64,000 bases of DNA from Streptomyces sp. SAI-135. Its GTDB lineage: Bacteria > Actinomycetota > Actinomycetes > Streptomycetales > Streptomycetaceae. Shown here one piece after another: positions 34,679 through 43,946 of the stretch; within the stretch, counting starts at the first letter, position 1; every line of letters begins with the position of its first letter. Under the pieces are notes generated by a model, which saw only the letters and a list, made by a program, of their open reading frames with translations, was not told the origin of the DNA and did no database searches. The stretch covers positions 9,176,001-9,240,000 of the forward strand of contig NZ_JARXYP010000002.1 of the NCBI RefSeq assembly GCF_029893805.1, read 5' to 3'. The translations under genes were made by a program, and so were the position numbers.

Positions 34679-35923
34679 TCAAAGCCGGGGCCGCTGGCTG
34701 GCTTGACCGAGCACCGTGCTGAACAGCGTCTCACGCAGAGCCAGTTCACGCGGGTCGTCCCAGATACGGAAGCCAGAACGGTTCGGTGCGTAGGCGAAAC
34801 CGACTCCGGTCGTGGGGTCGGCGAACGCGAACGAGCCGCCGGCGCCGGGACAGCCGAACGCCCGGCCGTCCTCGCTACCGAAGCGGAACGAATCGAAGGG
34901 CTTCCAGAATCCGAGTGAGTAGCTGGTGTCGACGTGTAGCACGAGATCGCGGCGTCCTTCAGTGGGATCCACGGCGGGAGCGGCGAGTTCGTCGAGTGTG
35001 CCGGAGGTGAGTGCTAGCAACGGCCCGCACTTCAGCGCGTCCGCATACAGTGCGGCGATCGACCGCACCTGGCCGGTTCCGTTGCCGCTGGGCAGCTCCA
35101 GGGCAAGCACTTCCGGCTGATTGACTGCCTCCACACCGGCGGTGGCCTGGTTGGTGGTGAACGTCCGTCCGGTCAATGTGGTGGGGTCGTTCAAGGCCGC
35201 GACGAACGCGACCGGCATCTCGTCGATGTGCTCGGCGAGCTCGGCGTTGTCGAAGCCGTGGATGGTCGCGATGCGCTCGCGACTGACATCACCGGGCACG
35301 CCGATGTAGAACTCGGCGCCGTGGGTACGTACGTCTTCGGTCAGGACCGTGCCCAGCGAACGGTGCCGCGGGTCGACCCGCCTCAGGAGGGCATCCTCGT
35401 AGAATCCGATCGTGGCGGCGTGATAGCCGTGCCTGCTGCCCGGTGCCCACAGCGGAGTGGCATCGGCCAGCAACGCGTCGCGCAGAGTCGGGTTCCGAAG
35501 TTCGGCGAGGGTGATCGGCCGTGACAATGCGGACAGTCCCGCCTGGTGGGCCAACAGCTGACGAACGGTGATGCTGGACTTCCCGTGTGCGGCGAACTCG
35601 GGCCAGTAGTCCGCGACTGGCCGGTCGTAGTCGATCTGTCCGCGATCCCTGGCACGGGCCATCAACAAGCCCGCCACTCCCTTGGTACTGGAGTAGACCG
35701 TGACCATGGTGTCCTCGGCCCACGGTGTACGCCGATGCCCGTTACGGTAACCGCCCCACAGATCAACTACCTTGCGGCCGTCCTGGTAGACCGCGAAGGC
35801 GGCGCCGATCTCGCCACGTTCGGTGAAGTTGCGGACGAACTCGTCGGCCAGCGGCCCGAAGCCCTCTTCGACACCGCCACCGATTCCCCCATCCACGCCC
35901 TCAGCTCGCACTGCGAGCATCAC
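34679..35923 (-). CDS. Serine hydrolase (beta-lactamase class C/EstB-like)
   Basis: This 414-residue protein is of the beta-lactamase/transpeptidase-like family, most like EstB-type esterases. The nucleophile motif SxxK reads YSSTKGVAG (about residue 78), and GYHAATIGFYEDALLRRV occupies the Tyr-containing second motif position. FGCPGAGGSFAFADPTTGVGFAYAPN near the C-terminus is the block replacing the KTG motif. No signal peptide is seen, so it is probably cytoplasmic. GTG 35923 and ATG 35920 are adjacent possible starts. It starts within the end of an acyl-CoA-dehydrogenase fragment, so its original promoter may be lost. Confidence 0.88.
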   Translation of the reverse strand: MMLAVRAEGVDGGIGGGVEEGFGPLADEFVRNFTERGEIGAAFAVYQDGRKVVDLWGGYRNGHRRTPWAEDTMVTVYSSTKGVAGLLMARARDRGQIDYDRPVADYWPEFAAHGKSSITVRQLLAHQAGLSALSRPITLAELRNPTLRDALLADATPLWAPGSRHGYHAATIGFYEDALLRRVDPRHRSLGTVLTEDVRTHGAEFYIGVPGDVSRERIATIHGFDNAELAEHIDEMPVAFVAALNDPTTLTGRTFTTNQATAGVEAVNQPEVLALELPSGNGTGQVRSIAALYADALKCGPLLALTSGTLDELAAPAVDPTEGRRDLVLHVDTSYSLGFWKPFDSFRFGSEDGRAFGCPGAGGSFAFADPTTGVGFAYAPNRSGFRIWDDPRELALRETLFSTVLGQASQRPRL

Positions 35924-35964
35924 TCCGCTCGTGTTCCGACGGGCTCAAGCGCACCCCACTCGGA

Positions 35965-36189
35965 CAGCACCCACACCAAGGTGACCAGATCCACGTAACC
36001 ACCGCCGAAGTCGACCGGAGTGCCCAACGCGAACAAGCCGGCCTCACGCCCCGCCTCGAGGCTCTCCGGGGCAAGGCGTCCCTGCTGGTCGGTTGCGTCC
36101 GCGTGTGCGGCCAGCACCGGCCTTGCCGCACGTGCCTTCGCGGCCAACGCTTCGGCCGCCTCCTGGGTGCTTCCAGCTGTCCCTGTCAT
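35965..36189 (-). pseudogene. Acyl-CoA-dehydrogenase-like gene, N-terminal fragment, copy B
   Basis: From ATG 36189 the minus strand encodes STQEAAEALAAKARAARPVL, then DATDQQGRLAPESLEAGREA, GLFALGTPVDFGGGYVDLVT, the start of an acyl-CoA-dehydrogenase/HpaB-like flavoprotein. After about 75 residues homology is lost and the serine hydrolase begins. GGAGG lies seven bases before the ATG, inside the repeat at 36190-36480. Confidence 0.7.
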
Positions 36190-36480
36190 GCGATGTCCTC
36201 CAGCCTGGAAGGTCTGCCGCGCCAAGCGGCATGTTCTGCCTCGTTTCTAACCTGTGCGTTCGAAGGTAGCCACGGCCTGTCGATCCCCCCTTGTGGAGCG
36301 CACCTGCGCCGGGGAGGTGCTACCGCCTGGCGCCACATGCGCCCTGGAGGGGGTCTCCGTCGCCCACCGGGTTCGGCGTGAGGACAGGGCCTCGCCCCGG
36401 TTGCGGATCGCCAAGAAGGCCAGGAGGAGAGCGGCGAGCTGCCGCAGATTCTGGAGGTCTACGGCCGGTCCCGCAGCCCT
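36190..36480 (+). repeat. Three-copy repeat, copy B
   Basis: This is the best copy for defining the repeat: GCGATGTCC at one end, then GCCGCGCCAAGCGGCATG, CTCGTTTCTAACCTGTGCG, GAGGGGGTCTCC and GCTGCCGCAGATTCTGGAG to CGCAGCCCT. It aligns with copy C to the end and with copy A to about 36412. Read on the minus strand, its end carries the ribosome-binding site of the acyl-CoA-dehydrogenase fragment, so the repeat contains that gene's leader. Confidence 0.85.
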
Positions 36481-36489
36481 AGGCCCGAA

Positions 36490-36930
36490 TCCTGTTGACC
36501 GGGGCAAGCGGCTCGAAGATCCACCTGATCACGGAACGGTCAGGTCTGCCCATATCCGTCGGCATTCGGGGACTCAACCTGCACGACCGCCAGACCCTGA
36601 TCCCGCTCGTGCGGGGGCATCTCGCCTATCCGCTCGCGCCGCGGCCGACGACGGCGCAAGCCTGGAAAGATCCACGCCGACAAGGGCTACGACTACGTGC
36701 CTGCGGCGATGGTTGCGGGAACGTGGCATCACCCACCGCATCGCCCGCAAGGGAGTCGAGTCCTCGCAACGACTGGGGCGCCACCGCTGGATCGTGGAAC
36801 GCACCATGTCCTGGCTCGCCGGCTGCTGACGCCTCCACCGACGCTACGAACGCCAGGCCGACCACTTTCTCGCTTCACCACCATCGCCTGGACCCTCATC
36901 TGCTACCGGAGCCTCGCCAAATGGATGACT
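36490..36930 (+). pseudogene. IS5-family transposase relic
   Basis: Shifting frames give GSKIHLITERSGLPISVGIR, NLHDRQTLIPLVRGHLAYPL, HRIARKGVESSQRLGRHRWI and VERTMSWLAGC, followed by LICYRSLAKW: the DDE half of the same IS5 type as the element at 14850-15708. OrfA is absent; frameshifts and a stop after LAGC disable it. Confidence 0.8.
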
Positions 36931-36970
36931 TCTTATCCGGCTGCAATCGTGAACTTGGCCTTATGTGGAC

Positions 36971-37631
36971 ATGAGAGTTCTGGTAGCCGAGGACCACCGT
37001 GTTCTCGCCCGCACGATCGCCACCGGGCTGCGCCGGCAGGCGATGGCGGTCGACGTCGCCGCCACCGGCGACGAGGCCGAGCGGATGTGTCTGCTCACCG
37101 CCTACGACGAGCTGATCCTCGACCGGGACATGCCGGTCATGACCGGCGACGAGGTGTGCAGACGACTAGGAGAGCTCGACGACCCTCCGCGGATCTTGAT
37201 GCTGACCGCGGCTGGCGAGCTCATGGACAAGATCTATGGCCTCACCACGCTCGGCGCCGACGACTACCTCGCCAAGCCCTTCGAGGCCGCCGACTCGTGG
37301 CCAGTGTACGTGCTTTGAGCCGTCGCGCGCACAAGCCGTCCCCCGCTGTGCTGCGCTTCGGGAGCATCTCCTGGACGAGGCGCGGCGCGAGGTGTCCGTG
37401 GACGGCCACCTGCTGGAGCTCATCCCGAAGGAGTACGGAGTCCTGCGCCTGCTGCTCGGGGCCGGTGGTGCGCCTGTGCCGCACGACGAAGTCGTCCGCA
37501 CCGTCTGGGACGAGCACCTCGACCCGCAGACCAGCGCGGTCCGCGCCACAGTCAGCAGGCTGCGAGCCAAACTCGGCGACCCCGGCCTGATCGCCGCCGA
37601 CAAGGGAGAGGGATACCGGCTGTGCGAATGA
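36971..37631 (+). pseudogene. OmpR-family response regulator broken by two frameshifts
   Basis: The receiver domain is intact: RVLVAEDHRVLARTIATGL, LILDRDMPVMTGDEVCRRL with Asp51 as phosphorylation site, and DDYLAKPFEAAD. A frameshift near 37291 moves LVASVRALSRRAHKPSPAVL into a second frame; another near 37370 moves the winged-helix output domain EARREVSVDGHLLELIPKEY to RATVSRLRAKLGD into a third. Repair of two single bases would restore a normal protein of about 220 residues. The reading order ends in ATGA with the kinase start, so the pair was an operon. A sequencing error cannot be excluded. Confidence 0.82.
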
Positions 37632-38808
37632 ACTGGCGTGCGCTGTTGCGCAGGCTGCCCTTCCGCGCCCGCCTGGCGGCGGCCATCTCCGGACTCTTCC
37701 TGCTCGTCGGCATAGCCCTGCTCGCCTTCGTGGTGCTGCTCGCGCGCTACGGAACGGCCCAGCAGGTCCAGGGATTGTCGGTCACGTACGGCGATGCGCC
37801 GAGCGGCCCTGCGACGCCCTCCGAGCCCGGGCGTCCCACTCGGCCGGAAGGCACGACTCCGGACACGAGTGGCGTCGCCCTGATTCAGAAGATCGACCAG
37901 TCCGTTCAGGCCGTCCAGGACACAGCGCTGCGTCAGATGGTCCTCTGGTCCGCTGTCGCAATCCTTGTGATGGCGCTGCTTGCGGGACTGCTGGGCTGGT
38001 GGCTCGCGGGACGGGCACTGCGTCCCGTCGCCTCCATGACCGAAGCCGCCCGCCGCATCAGCGAACAGAACCTGCACCAGCGCCTGGCGCTCACCGGCCC
38101 CAACGACGAGCTCCACCGCCTCGCCGACACCTTCGACACCATGCTCGACCGGCTGGAGCGAGCCTTCGAGAGCCAGCGCCGCTTCGTCGCCAACGCGTCC
38201 CACGAGCTCAAGACCCCTCTGGCGGCCGCACCACCCTCCAGGTCGGCCTCGCGGACCCCCTCCCCGAGAGCCTCGCCGACGTCCGCGAGGACCTGCTCAC
38301 CACCAACCGCGAAGCCGAACAACTTATCAACGCGCTCCTGCTGCTGGCACGTAGCGACCGCGGCCTGGACGAGACCGAGAGTGTGGACCTCACGGCCACC
38401 GCCCGGCTCGTGACGGCAGAACTCACCCCACAGGCAGCGGCCCACGGCGTGCACATCGACCTCAGCGCGTACACCCCACTGGTCGTTCGCGGCGACGCCG
38501 TCCTGCTGCGCCACCTGCTGACGAACCTGATGCGCAACGCCATCCAGTACAACCACCCCGGCGGCTACGTCCGCGTGCGACTCGACGTCGCCACCTTGAC
38601 GGTGACCAACACCGGCGTCCGCGTGCCTGCCGAACTGATCCCCGGCCTGTTCGAGCGCTTCCGTCGCCTCGACGCGGACCGAACCGCCACGACCGGCCAC
38701 GGCCTGGGACTATCCATCGCCGCTTCCATTGCCGAGGCCCACCACGCCGCCCTGACGGCGCAATCGGGCGCCGAGGGCGGACTCGCCCTTACTCTGCGCT
38801 TCCCCTGA
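37628..38808 (+). pseudogene. Sensor histidine kinase broken by one frameshift
   Basis: The first frame encodes an N-terminal membrane helix (LAAAISGLFLLVGIALLAFV), a short extracytoplasmic region, a second helix (VLWSAVAILVMALLAGLLGW), a HAMP domain (LRPVASMTEAARRISEQNL) and the H-box FVANASHELKTPLAA with His192. Near 38222 the frame shifts; the second frame continues TTLQVGLADPLPESLADVRE, the N-box LLTNLMRNAIQYN and the G-box GHGLGLSIAASIAEAH to the stop at 38808. One missing base just after the H-box accounts for the break. Its ATG overlaps the regulator stop. Confidence 0.82.
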
Positions 38809-38885
38809 GCGCCTGGAATGGCACGAACACCAGCAGATTTGTGGCGGTTTGGCCTCGACTGTCGACCAGCGTGGTCACCCCGTGG

Positions 38886-40004
38886 TCACCCCGCCGCGCG
38901 CGGAGCGTGGACCGGGCCGGCGCGGTGGGACAGTGGTTCCCCTCGGCCGCCGTACCGGGCCGCGATGATCTCGGCGGCGATCGAGACGGCCGTCTCCGCG
39001 GGGGAGCGGCCGCCCAGGTCGAGGCCGACGGGGGAGAACAGCCGGGTCAGGGTGTGCGCGCGCACGCCGGCCTCGCACAGTGCCTGGGCTCGGTGCACGT
39101 GCGTACGCCGTGAGCCCATTGCGCCCACATACGCCACATCGAGCTCCAGTGCCGTCTCCAGCAACGGGATGTCGAACTTGGGGTCGTGGCTGAAGGACAC
39201 GATGACCGTCCGCGTGTCGACCCGTCCGGCAGCCGCTTCCCGGGCCAGGTACTGGCTCGGCCGAGCCGCGACGACTTCGTCGGCGTCCGGGAAGCGGTCG
39301 GCCGTGGTGAACAGTGGCCGGGCGTCGCAGACGGTGACTCGGTAGTCCATGGTCCGGCCGATCGCCGCGAGCGCCGCTGCGAAGTCCCCGGCACCGAACA
39401 GCAGCATCCGCGGCGAGGGCACCAGCGGGCGGACGAAGACCCGTACGTCCTCGGCGTCGTAGGCGAGCACCCCGCTGTCGCCCCTTCGTAGCAGTTCCCG
39501 CGCGCCGTCCATGAAGCCGGGCGGGGCGTCCGACGGGTGCAGGCTGCCGTCGTGGCCGTCGGCGCGCACGACCATGTGGGCGCCGACGGCCTCCGGCCGG
39601 GGATGGTCCAGCACGGTAGCGACGGCTACGGGGATGCCGGCCCGCGCGGCCTCGATCACCTCGGCCAGTTCGGGGAAGGTGCGGGTGTCGATGGGTTCGA
39701 CGAAGACCTCCAGGGTGCCGCCGCAGGTCAGGCCCACGTCGAGGGCGTCGTCGTCGCTGATGCCGTACGTCGCCCCCTGAGGCGTGCCGTCCAGGATCGT
39801 CTCGCGGGCCCTTTCGAGGACGTCGCCCTCGACGCAGCCGCCCGACACCGAGCCCACCACACGTCCCTCAGCGGTGACCAGCATCGACGAGCCGACGGGG
39901 CGCGGTGCCGAGCCGAAGGTTCTCACCACGGTGGCCAGCCCCGAGGTCTCACCGGTCGACCATGTGTCGTACAGGGCGTTCCAGACGTCGTTGTAGCCGG
40001 TCAC
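38886..40004 (-). CDS. XdhC/CoxI family molybdenum-cofactor maturation protein
   Basis: This 372-residue protein is the maturation factor of the second aldehyde-oxidoreductase operon, with TVVRTFGSAPRPVGSSMLV, GSVSGGCVEGDV, LDVGLTCGGTLEVFV and VAYVGAMGSRRTHVHR. The frame is open far upstream inside the large-subunit gene, but that part is shadow; GTG 40004 overlaps the large-subunit TGA (GTGA) and starts at the family N-terminus. It is the fourth and last gene, unlike the first operon where XdhC precedes the large subunit. Identity between the two XdhC proteins looks moderate, so the operons diverged long ago. Confidence 0.9.
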   Translation of the reverse strand: MTGYNDVWNALYDTWSTGETSGLATVVRTFGSAPRPVGSSMLVTAEGRVVGSVSGGCVEGDVLERARETILDGTPQGATYGISDDDALDVGLTCGGTLEVFVEPIDTRTFPELAEVIEAARAGIPVAVATVLDHPRPEAVGAHMVVRADGHDGSLHPSDAPPGFMDGARELLRRGDSGVLAYDAEDVRVFVRPLVPSPRMLLFGAGDFAAALAAIGRTMDYRVTVCDARPLFTTADRFPDADEVVAARPSQYLAREAAAGRVDTRTVIVSFSHDPKFDIPLLETALELDVAYVGAMGSRRTHVHRAQALCEAGVRAHTLTRLFSPVGLDLGGRSPAETAVSIAAEIIAARYGGRGEPLSHRAGPVHAPRAAG

Positions 40005-42181
40005 AGCAGTTTGTCCTGGGTGATGGGCAGGTCGCGCACGCGCTTGCCGGTGGCGTGGAAGACCGCGTTGGCGATGGCCGCGGTGACGCCGGTCATCGGG
40101 GTTTCGCCGAAGCCGCGGGCTCCGAGGGCGTCGCTGGCCGGATCGGGTCTGTCGATGAACTGCACCTGGATGTCGGGGACGTCCGCGTTGACGGGTATCA
40201 GGTAGCCCGACAGGTTCGGGTTGACGATCCTGGCCGTGGCGGCGTCGACGAGGGTGTGCTCGAAGAGGGTGAAGCCGATGCCCCAGATCACGCCGCCGAG
40301 GACCTGGCTGCGGGCGGTCTTGCGGTTGAGCACGGTGCCCGGGTCGTAGCAGCCGACCACGCGGGTCACCCGGACCCGGCCGAGCCATGGGTCGACGCGG
40401 ACTTCGACGAAGACGGCGCCGACCGAGTAGCCGAGCGGTGTGTTGGTGGGTCCCACCGTGAAGTCGAGGGGCTTGCCGCCGTGGCCGACGACCGAGCGGT
40501 AGCTGACTTGGGAGCGCCGGTCGGCCGTGTCGTACAGGTAGCCGTCCGCGGTGTCCACACGGTCGGCGGGAACGCCGCGCAGGGGCGAGCCGGGTTGGGT
40601 GACGGCCAAGTCGATGACGGCCTTGCGTGCGTCGGTGCACACGCGGTTGACGGCGCTGCCGACGCCGGGTGCGGTGGTGGAGGCGCCGGAGGTGTAGCTC
40701 TGCGGGAAGGCGCTGTCCCCGAGTTCGAACGTGATGTCGGAGAGGGGCATCCCGAGGACCTCACCGGCGATCTGCGTCATGATCGTGTACGTGCCGGTGC
40801 CGATGTCCTGGGTACCGACCTGGAGGAGCGCCTTGCCGTCGGTACCGATGGTCATACGGGCGCCGGAGCCAGGCCGGCCGCCGGCGGTGTGGGCGGACGT
40901 GGCCATGCCCCAGCCGACGAGTTCATCGCCGTCGCGCATGGAGCCGGGGCGCGGGTCGCGCCGGGACCAGCCGAACATCGACGCGGCGCGGTCGTAGCAT
41001 TCGCGCAGGTGGTTGCTGCCCCATTCCTGACCGTTCTCCATGTTCCGGCTGCTCCAGTTGCGTTTTCGCAGCTCCACCGGGTCCATGGTCAGGGCGTGGG
41101 CGAGTTCGTCGAGCGCCGCTTCCTGGGCGTGGCTGGTGCACGCTTCCGGGGAACGCATGAAGCTCTGGGTGGGCAGGTCCAGTCGCACGGCATGCTGCTC
41201 GTTGGACAGGTTGGGGATGTCGTACAGCATGCGGATCGGCTCGCTGCTGTTGAACAGCACGACGTCGTCGCGGGTGACCTGCTGGGTGATGACGTGGTCC
41301 AGCGCGGTGATCCGGCCGTCGCTCTGGGCGCCGAGTTCGATCGTCTGACGGGTCTGCGCGCGGTGGCCGCTCGAGGTGTACATGTGCGCACGGGACAGCA
41401 CGAGCTTGACGGGGCGGCCCAACGCACGGGCAGCGGCGCAGGTCAGCACGGTGTGCGGCCAGACCGGGCCCTTGGAGCCGAACCCGCCGCCGAGGTAGCG
41501 GCAGACGATGCGGACGTCGGCGAGCGGGACCTGCAGGGCCTCGCTGACGACGTGCTGGGTGTTGCCCAGCCCCTGCGTGGTCTCGTACACCGTCACCTTC
41601 GAGCCCTCCCACACGGCCGTGGTGGCGTGGGGCTCGATCGGGTTGTGGTGGTGCATGGGGATGGTGTACTCGGCCTTGACCCGGACGTCCGCCCGGGTCA
41701 GGCCGGCTGCCACGTCACCACGCCTGTACGTGTTGGGGCCGTCCGGTCCGTCGGGCGGCAGGAACGCTTCACCCATGGCCAACTCGCCCTGGGGTTCGCC
41801 CGTTTCTTCGTAGTCGACTTCGATCAGTTCTGCCGCTCGCTGCGCCTGCTCCAGGGTCTGGGCGACAACGAAGGCGATGGGCTGGCCCGCGTGGTGGATG
41901 TCCGGGGTCTGTATGGGGACGTACGGCTTGAAGAAAGGCCGGTAGGTGGGTTGCTTCAGACGCGGCATGGTCTCGTGCGTATAGACGGCGATGACGCCGC
42001 GCACGGCTTCGGCGGCCCGCGTGTCGATCCGGGTGATCCGGCCGCGTGAGACGGTGCTCATCGCCATGAACGCATGGACCAGGCGGGGAAGTCGTACATC
42101 GGTGGTGTACTCGGCCCCACCTGTCACCTTCAGTCGGGCCTCGACGCGGGACAGGGGGCGGCCGACGACGTCGGTACTCAT
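40001..42181 (-). CDS. Molybdopterin-binding catalytic subunit of PaoABC-type aldehyde oxidoreductase
   Basis: This 726-residue large subunit has GRPLSRVEARLKVTGGAEYTTD at the start, CRYLGGGFGSKGPVW for molybdopterin contact, FMRSPEACTSHAQEAALDEL, and at the end GARGFGETPMTGVTAAIANAV, where the catalytic Glu is in GFGET. There is no signal peptide of its own. It overlaps the FAD gene upstream and the XdhC gene downstream by four bases each. The molybdenum-site residues differ from those of the 3841-6102 paralogue (SPEACTSHAQE against GPNEAPGSFALE), so the substrate may differ. Confidence 0.92.
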   Translation of the reverse strand: MSTDVVGRPLSRVEARLKVTGGAEYTTDVRLPRLVHAFMAMSTVSRGRITRIDTRAAEAVRGVIAVYTHETMPRLKQPTYRPFFKPYVPIQTPDIHHAGQPIAFVVAQTLEQAQRAAELIEVDYEETGEPQGELAMGEAFLPPDGPDGPNTYRRGDVAAGLTRADVRVKAEYTIPMHHHNPIEPHATTAVWEGSKVTVYETTQGLGNTQHVVSEALQVPLADVRIVCRYLGGGFGSKGPVWPHTVLTCAAARALGRPVKLVLSRAHMYTSSGHRAQTRQTIELGAQSDGRITALDHVITQQVTRDDVVLFNSSEPIRMLYDIPNLSNEQHAVRLDLPTQSFMRSPEACTSHAQEAALDELAHALTMDPVELRKRNWSSRNMENGQEWGSNHLRECYDRAASMFGWSRRDPRPGSMRDGDELVGWGMATSAHTAGGRPGSGARMTIGTDGKALLQVGTQDIGTGTYTIMTQIAGEVLGMPLSDITFELGDSAFPQSYTSGASTTAPGVGSAVNRVCTDARKAVIDLAVTQPGSPLRGVPADRVDTADGYLYDTADRRSQVSYRSVVGHGGKPLDFTVGPTNTPLGYSVGAVFVEVRVDPWLGRVRVTRVVGCYDPGTVLNRKTARSQVLGGVIWGIGFTLFEHTLVDAATARIVNPNLSGYLIPVNADVPDIQVQFIDRPDPASDALGARGFGETPMTGVTAAIANAVFHATGKRVRDLPITQDKLL

Positions 42182-43164
42182 CGGGAACCTCCGGTGTAAC
42201 GGCCGAGTACGTCCTGAAGCGCGCGCTGTACCAGCTCGACCTTGAACTCGTTGTCCTCGCGCGGCTGGGCGTCCTGGACGAGGAGGCGTCCGGCCGCCGC
42301 GATGTTCCGCTCCGTCAGCGGCTTGCCCCGCAGGGCGGTTTCGGCCTCGGGCGATCGCCAGGGTCGGGTGGCGATGCCGCCGAAGGCGAGTCGGGCCTCT
42401 TCGACGGTTCGGCCGTTCATGCGCAGCACGACGGCGACGGAGACGACCGCGAACTCGAAGCTGGCGCGGTCCCGCAGCTTCAGGTAGCGCTGACGGGCGT
42501 CCGGTGCCGGCAGCGGCACCTCGACCGCGGTGATGAGCTCGCCGTGCCGCAGGGCGTTCTCGACGTGCGGGGTGTGGCCGGGTTCCCGGTGGAAGTCGGC
42601 CAGGGCAATGGTCCGGGCGCCGCCCGGGCCGAGTGTGTGGACCGTGGCGTCGAGGGCGCGCAGGGCGACGGCGAGGTCCGAGGGGTGGACGGCGATGCAG
42701 TGGTCGCTGCCGCCGAGAATGGCGTGCCAGCGGCTGCGGCCCTCCAGCGCGGCACAGCCGGTTCCCGGCTCGCGCTTGTTGCAGGCGAAGTCCTCGCCCC
42801 GGAAGTACCAGCAGCGGGTGCGCTGGAGCAGGTTGCCGCCGATCGAGGCCATGTGGCGGATCTGTGGGGAAGCGCCGGCGAGCAGCGCCTGGGACAGCAC
42901 GGGCAGCCGCCTGCGCACTACTGGGTGCAAGGCCACGTCGGCCATCCTGGCCAAGGCGCCGATGCGTAGCCTGCCCTCGGACTCCTCGATGCCGGCGAGC
43001 GGCAGGTGGTTGATGTCGATGACCAGGTCGTGGTCCTCGGCGCCGTCCTTCATCAGGTTCAGCAGGTCCGTGCCTCCGGCGACGAAAGCGGCGTCGGCGC
43101 TGCGGGCGACGAGGTGCACGGCTTCCGCGGCCCGGCTTGCGCGGGCGTAGGCGAAGTCCCTCAT
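42178..43164 (-). CDS. FAD-binding subunit of PaoABC-type aldehyde oxidoreductase
   Basis: This 328-residue FAD subunit has AAFVAGGTDLLNLMKDG and ASIGGNLLQRTRCWYFRG, and the extra Cys-rich segment FACNKREPGTGCAALEG to SDHCIAVHPSDLAVALRAL, which in PaoB-like proteins holds a 4Fe-4S cluster. The frame is open above 43164, but only ATG 43164 matches the family start and overlaps the iron-sulfur gene by ATGA. It is the second gene of the operon. Confidence 0.92.
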   Translation of the reverse strand: MRDFAYARASRAAEAVHLVARSADAAFVAGGTDLLNLMKDGAEDHDLVIDINHLPLAGIEESEGRLRIGALARMADVALHPVVRRRLPVLSQALLAGASPQIRHMASIGGNLLQRTRCWYFRGEDFACNKREPGTGCAALEGRSRWHAILGGSDHCIAVHPSDLAVALRALDATVHTLGPGGARTIALADFHREPGHTPHVENALRHGELITAVEVPLPAPDARQRYLKLRDRASFEFAVVSVAVVLRMNGRTVEEARLAFGGIATRPWRSPEAETALRGKPLTERNIAAAGRLLVQDAQPREDNEFKVELVQRALQDVLGRYTGGSR

Positions 43165-43766
43165 CGCCGCATCGCCTTCGCCGCGTCGGCCACCGCGTCG
43201 ACGATGTTCGGGTAGCAGCTGCATCGACACAGGTTGCCGCTCATCCACTCCCGGATCTCGTCCTCGGAGCCGGTATGGCCCTCCTTGATGCAGGCCACCG
43301 CCGACATGATCTGTCCCGGTGTGCAGATGCCGCACTGGAAGGCGTCCCGGCGGACGAACGCCTCCTGAACGGGGTGCAGTTCCTCACTCCGGGCCAGTCC
43401 TTCGATGGTGGCGATGGAGCGGCCCTCCTGCATCACGGCCAGAGTCAGGCACGACTTGACGCGCCGCCCGTCGACGAGCACCGTGCAGGCGCCGCACTCG
43501 CCCCGGTCGCAGCCCTTCTTGGTGCCGGTGAGCCCGGCCTGTTCGCGCAGCGCGTCGAGCAGGGTGACGCGGGCTTCGACCCCAGGGAGGCGGTGCCGGG
43601 TCCCGTTGACCGACAACGTGAGGTCGGCGACTGTCCGGGGCTGTGCCGCCTGCGGAGCGTCCGGCGCGGCGGCGGCGGCCGGTTCGGTTCCCGCGAAGGG
43701 GACCATCACGGCGGCCGCTGCGACGCCCCCGGACTTCAGTACGTCGCGTCTCCTGTGCTGTGCCAT
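43161..43766 (-). CDS. Tat-exported (2Fe-2S)-binding subunit of PaoABC-type aldehyde oxidoreductase
   Basis: This 201-residue subunit has the twin-arginine leader MAQHRRRDVLKSGGVAAAAV. Ferredoxin-type cysteines lie in KKGCDRGECGACTVLVDGRRVKSC, and the second cluster in FQCGICTPGQIMSAVACI and GNLCRCSCYPN. GAGGAG lies 11 bases before the ATG. It is the first gene of the operon, divergent from a LysR gene across a promoter region with TGCATG repeats, so that regulator probably controls it. Confidence 0.93.
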   Translation of the reverse strand: MAQHRRRDVLKSGGVAAAAVMVPFAGTEPAAAAAPDAPQAAQPRTVADLTLSVNGTRHRLPGVEARVTLLDALREQAGLTGTKKGCDRGECGACTVLVDGRRVKSCLTLAVMQEGRSIATIEGLARSEELHPVQEAFVRRDAFQCGICTPGQIMSAVACIKEGHTGSEDEIREWMSGNLCRCSCYPNIVDAVADAAKAMRR

Positions 43767-43862
43767 GGGTGAGCAACTCCTCGTCTACCCCGATACGGCG
43801 AGATGGGAATGAGCCTGACGTCGACGTGGCCATTCGTCCAACGCAGAATGTGAATGTCGTTT

Positions 43863-43877
43863 ATGCATCGCATGCAT
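43863..43877. promoter_or_regulatory. Candidate LysR box in the divergent promoter of the second aldehyde-oxidoreductase operon
   Basis: ATGCATCGCATGCAT is an almost perfect palindrome containing TGCAT-CGC-ATGCA, which satisfies the T-N11-A form of LysR boxes. Further TGCATG half-sites follow at about 43907 and 43920. LysR regulators commonly bind several such sites between divergent genes. Confidence 0.5.
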
Positions 43878-43913
43878 GACGATGTCTGGGGACCGGGACT
43901 CAGATCTGCATGC

Positions 43914-43942
43914 TTGACCTGCATGAAGTCGGCGTACGGTAT
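43914..43942 (+). promoter_or_regulatory. Candidate sigma-70-type promoter of the LysR gene
   Basis: TTGACC and CGGTAT are 17 bases apart and end almost at the start codons (43941 or 43947), so the transcript would be nearly leaderless, which is common in Streptomyces. The second element is a weak match. Confidence 0.3.
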
Positions 43943-43946
43943 GCCC

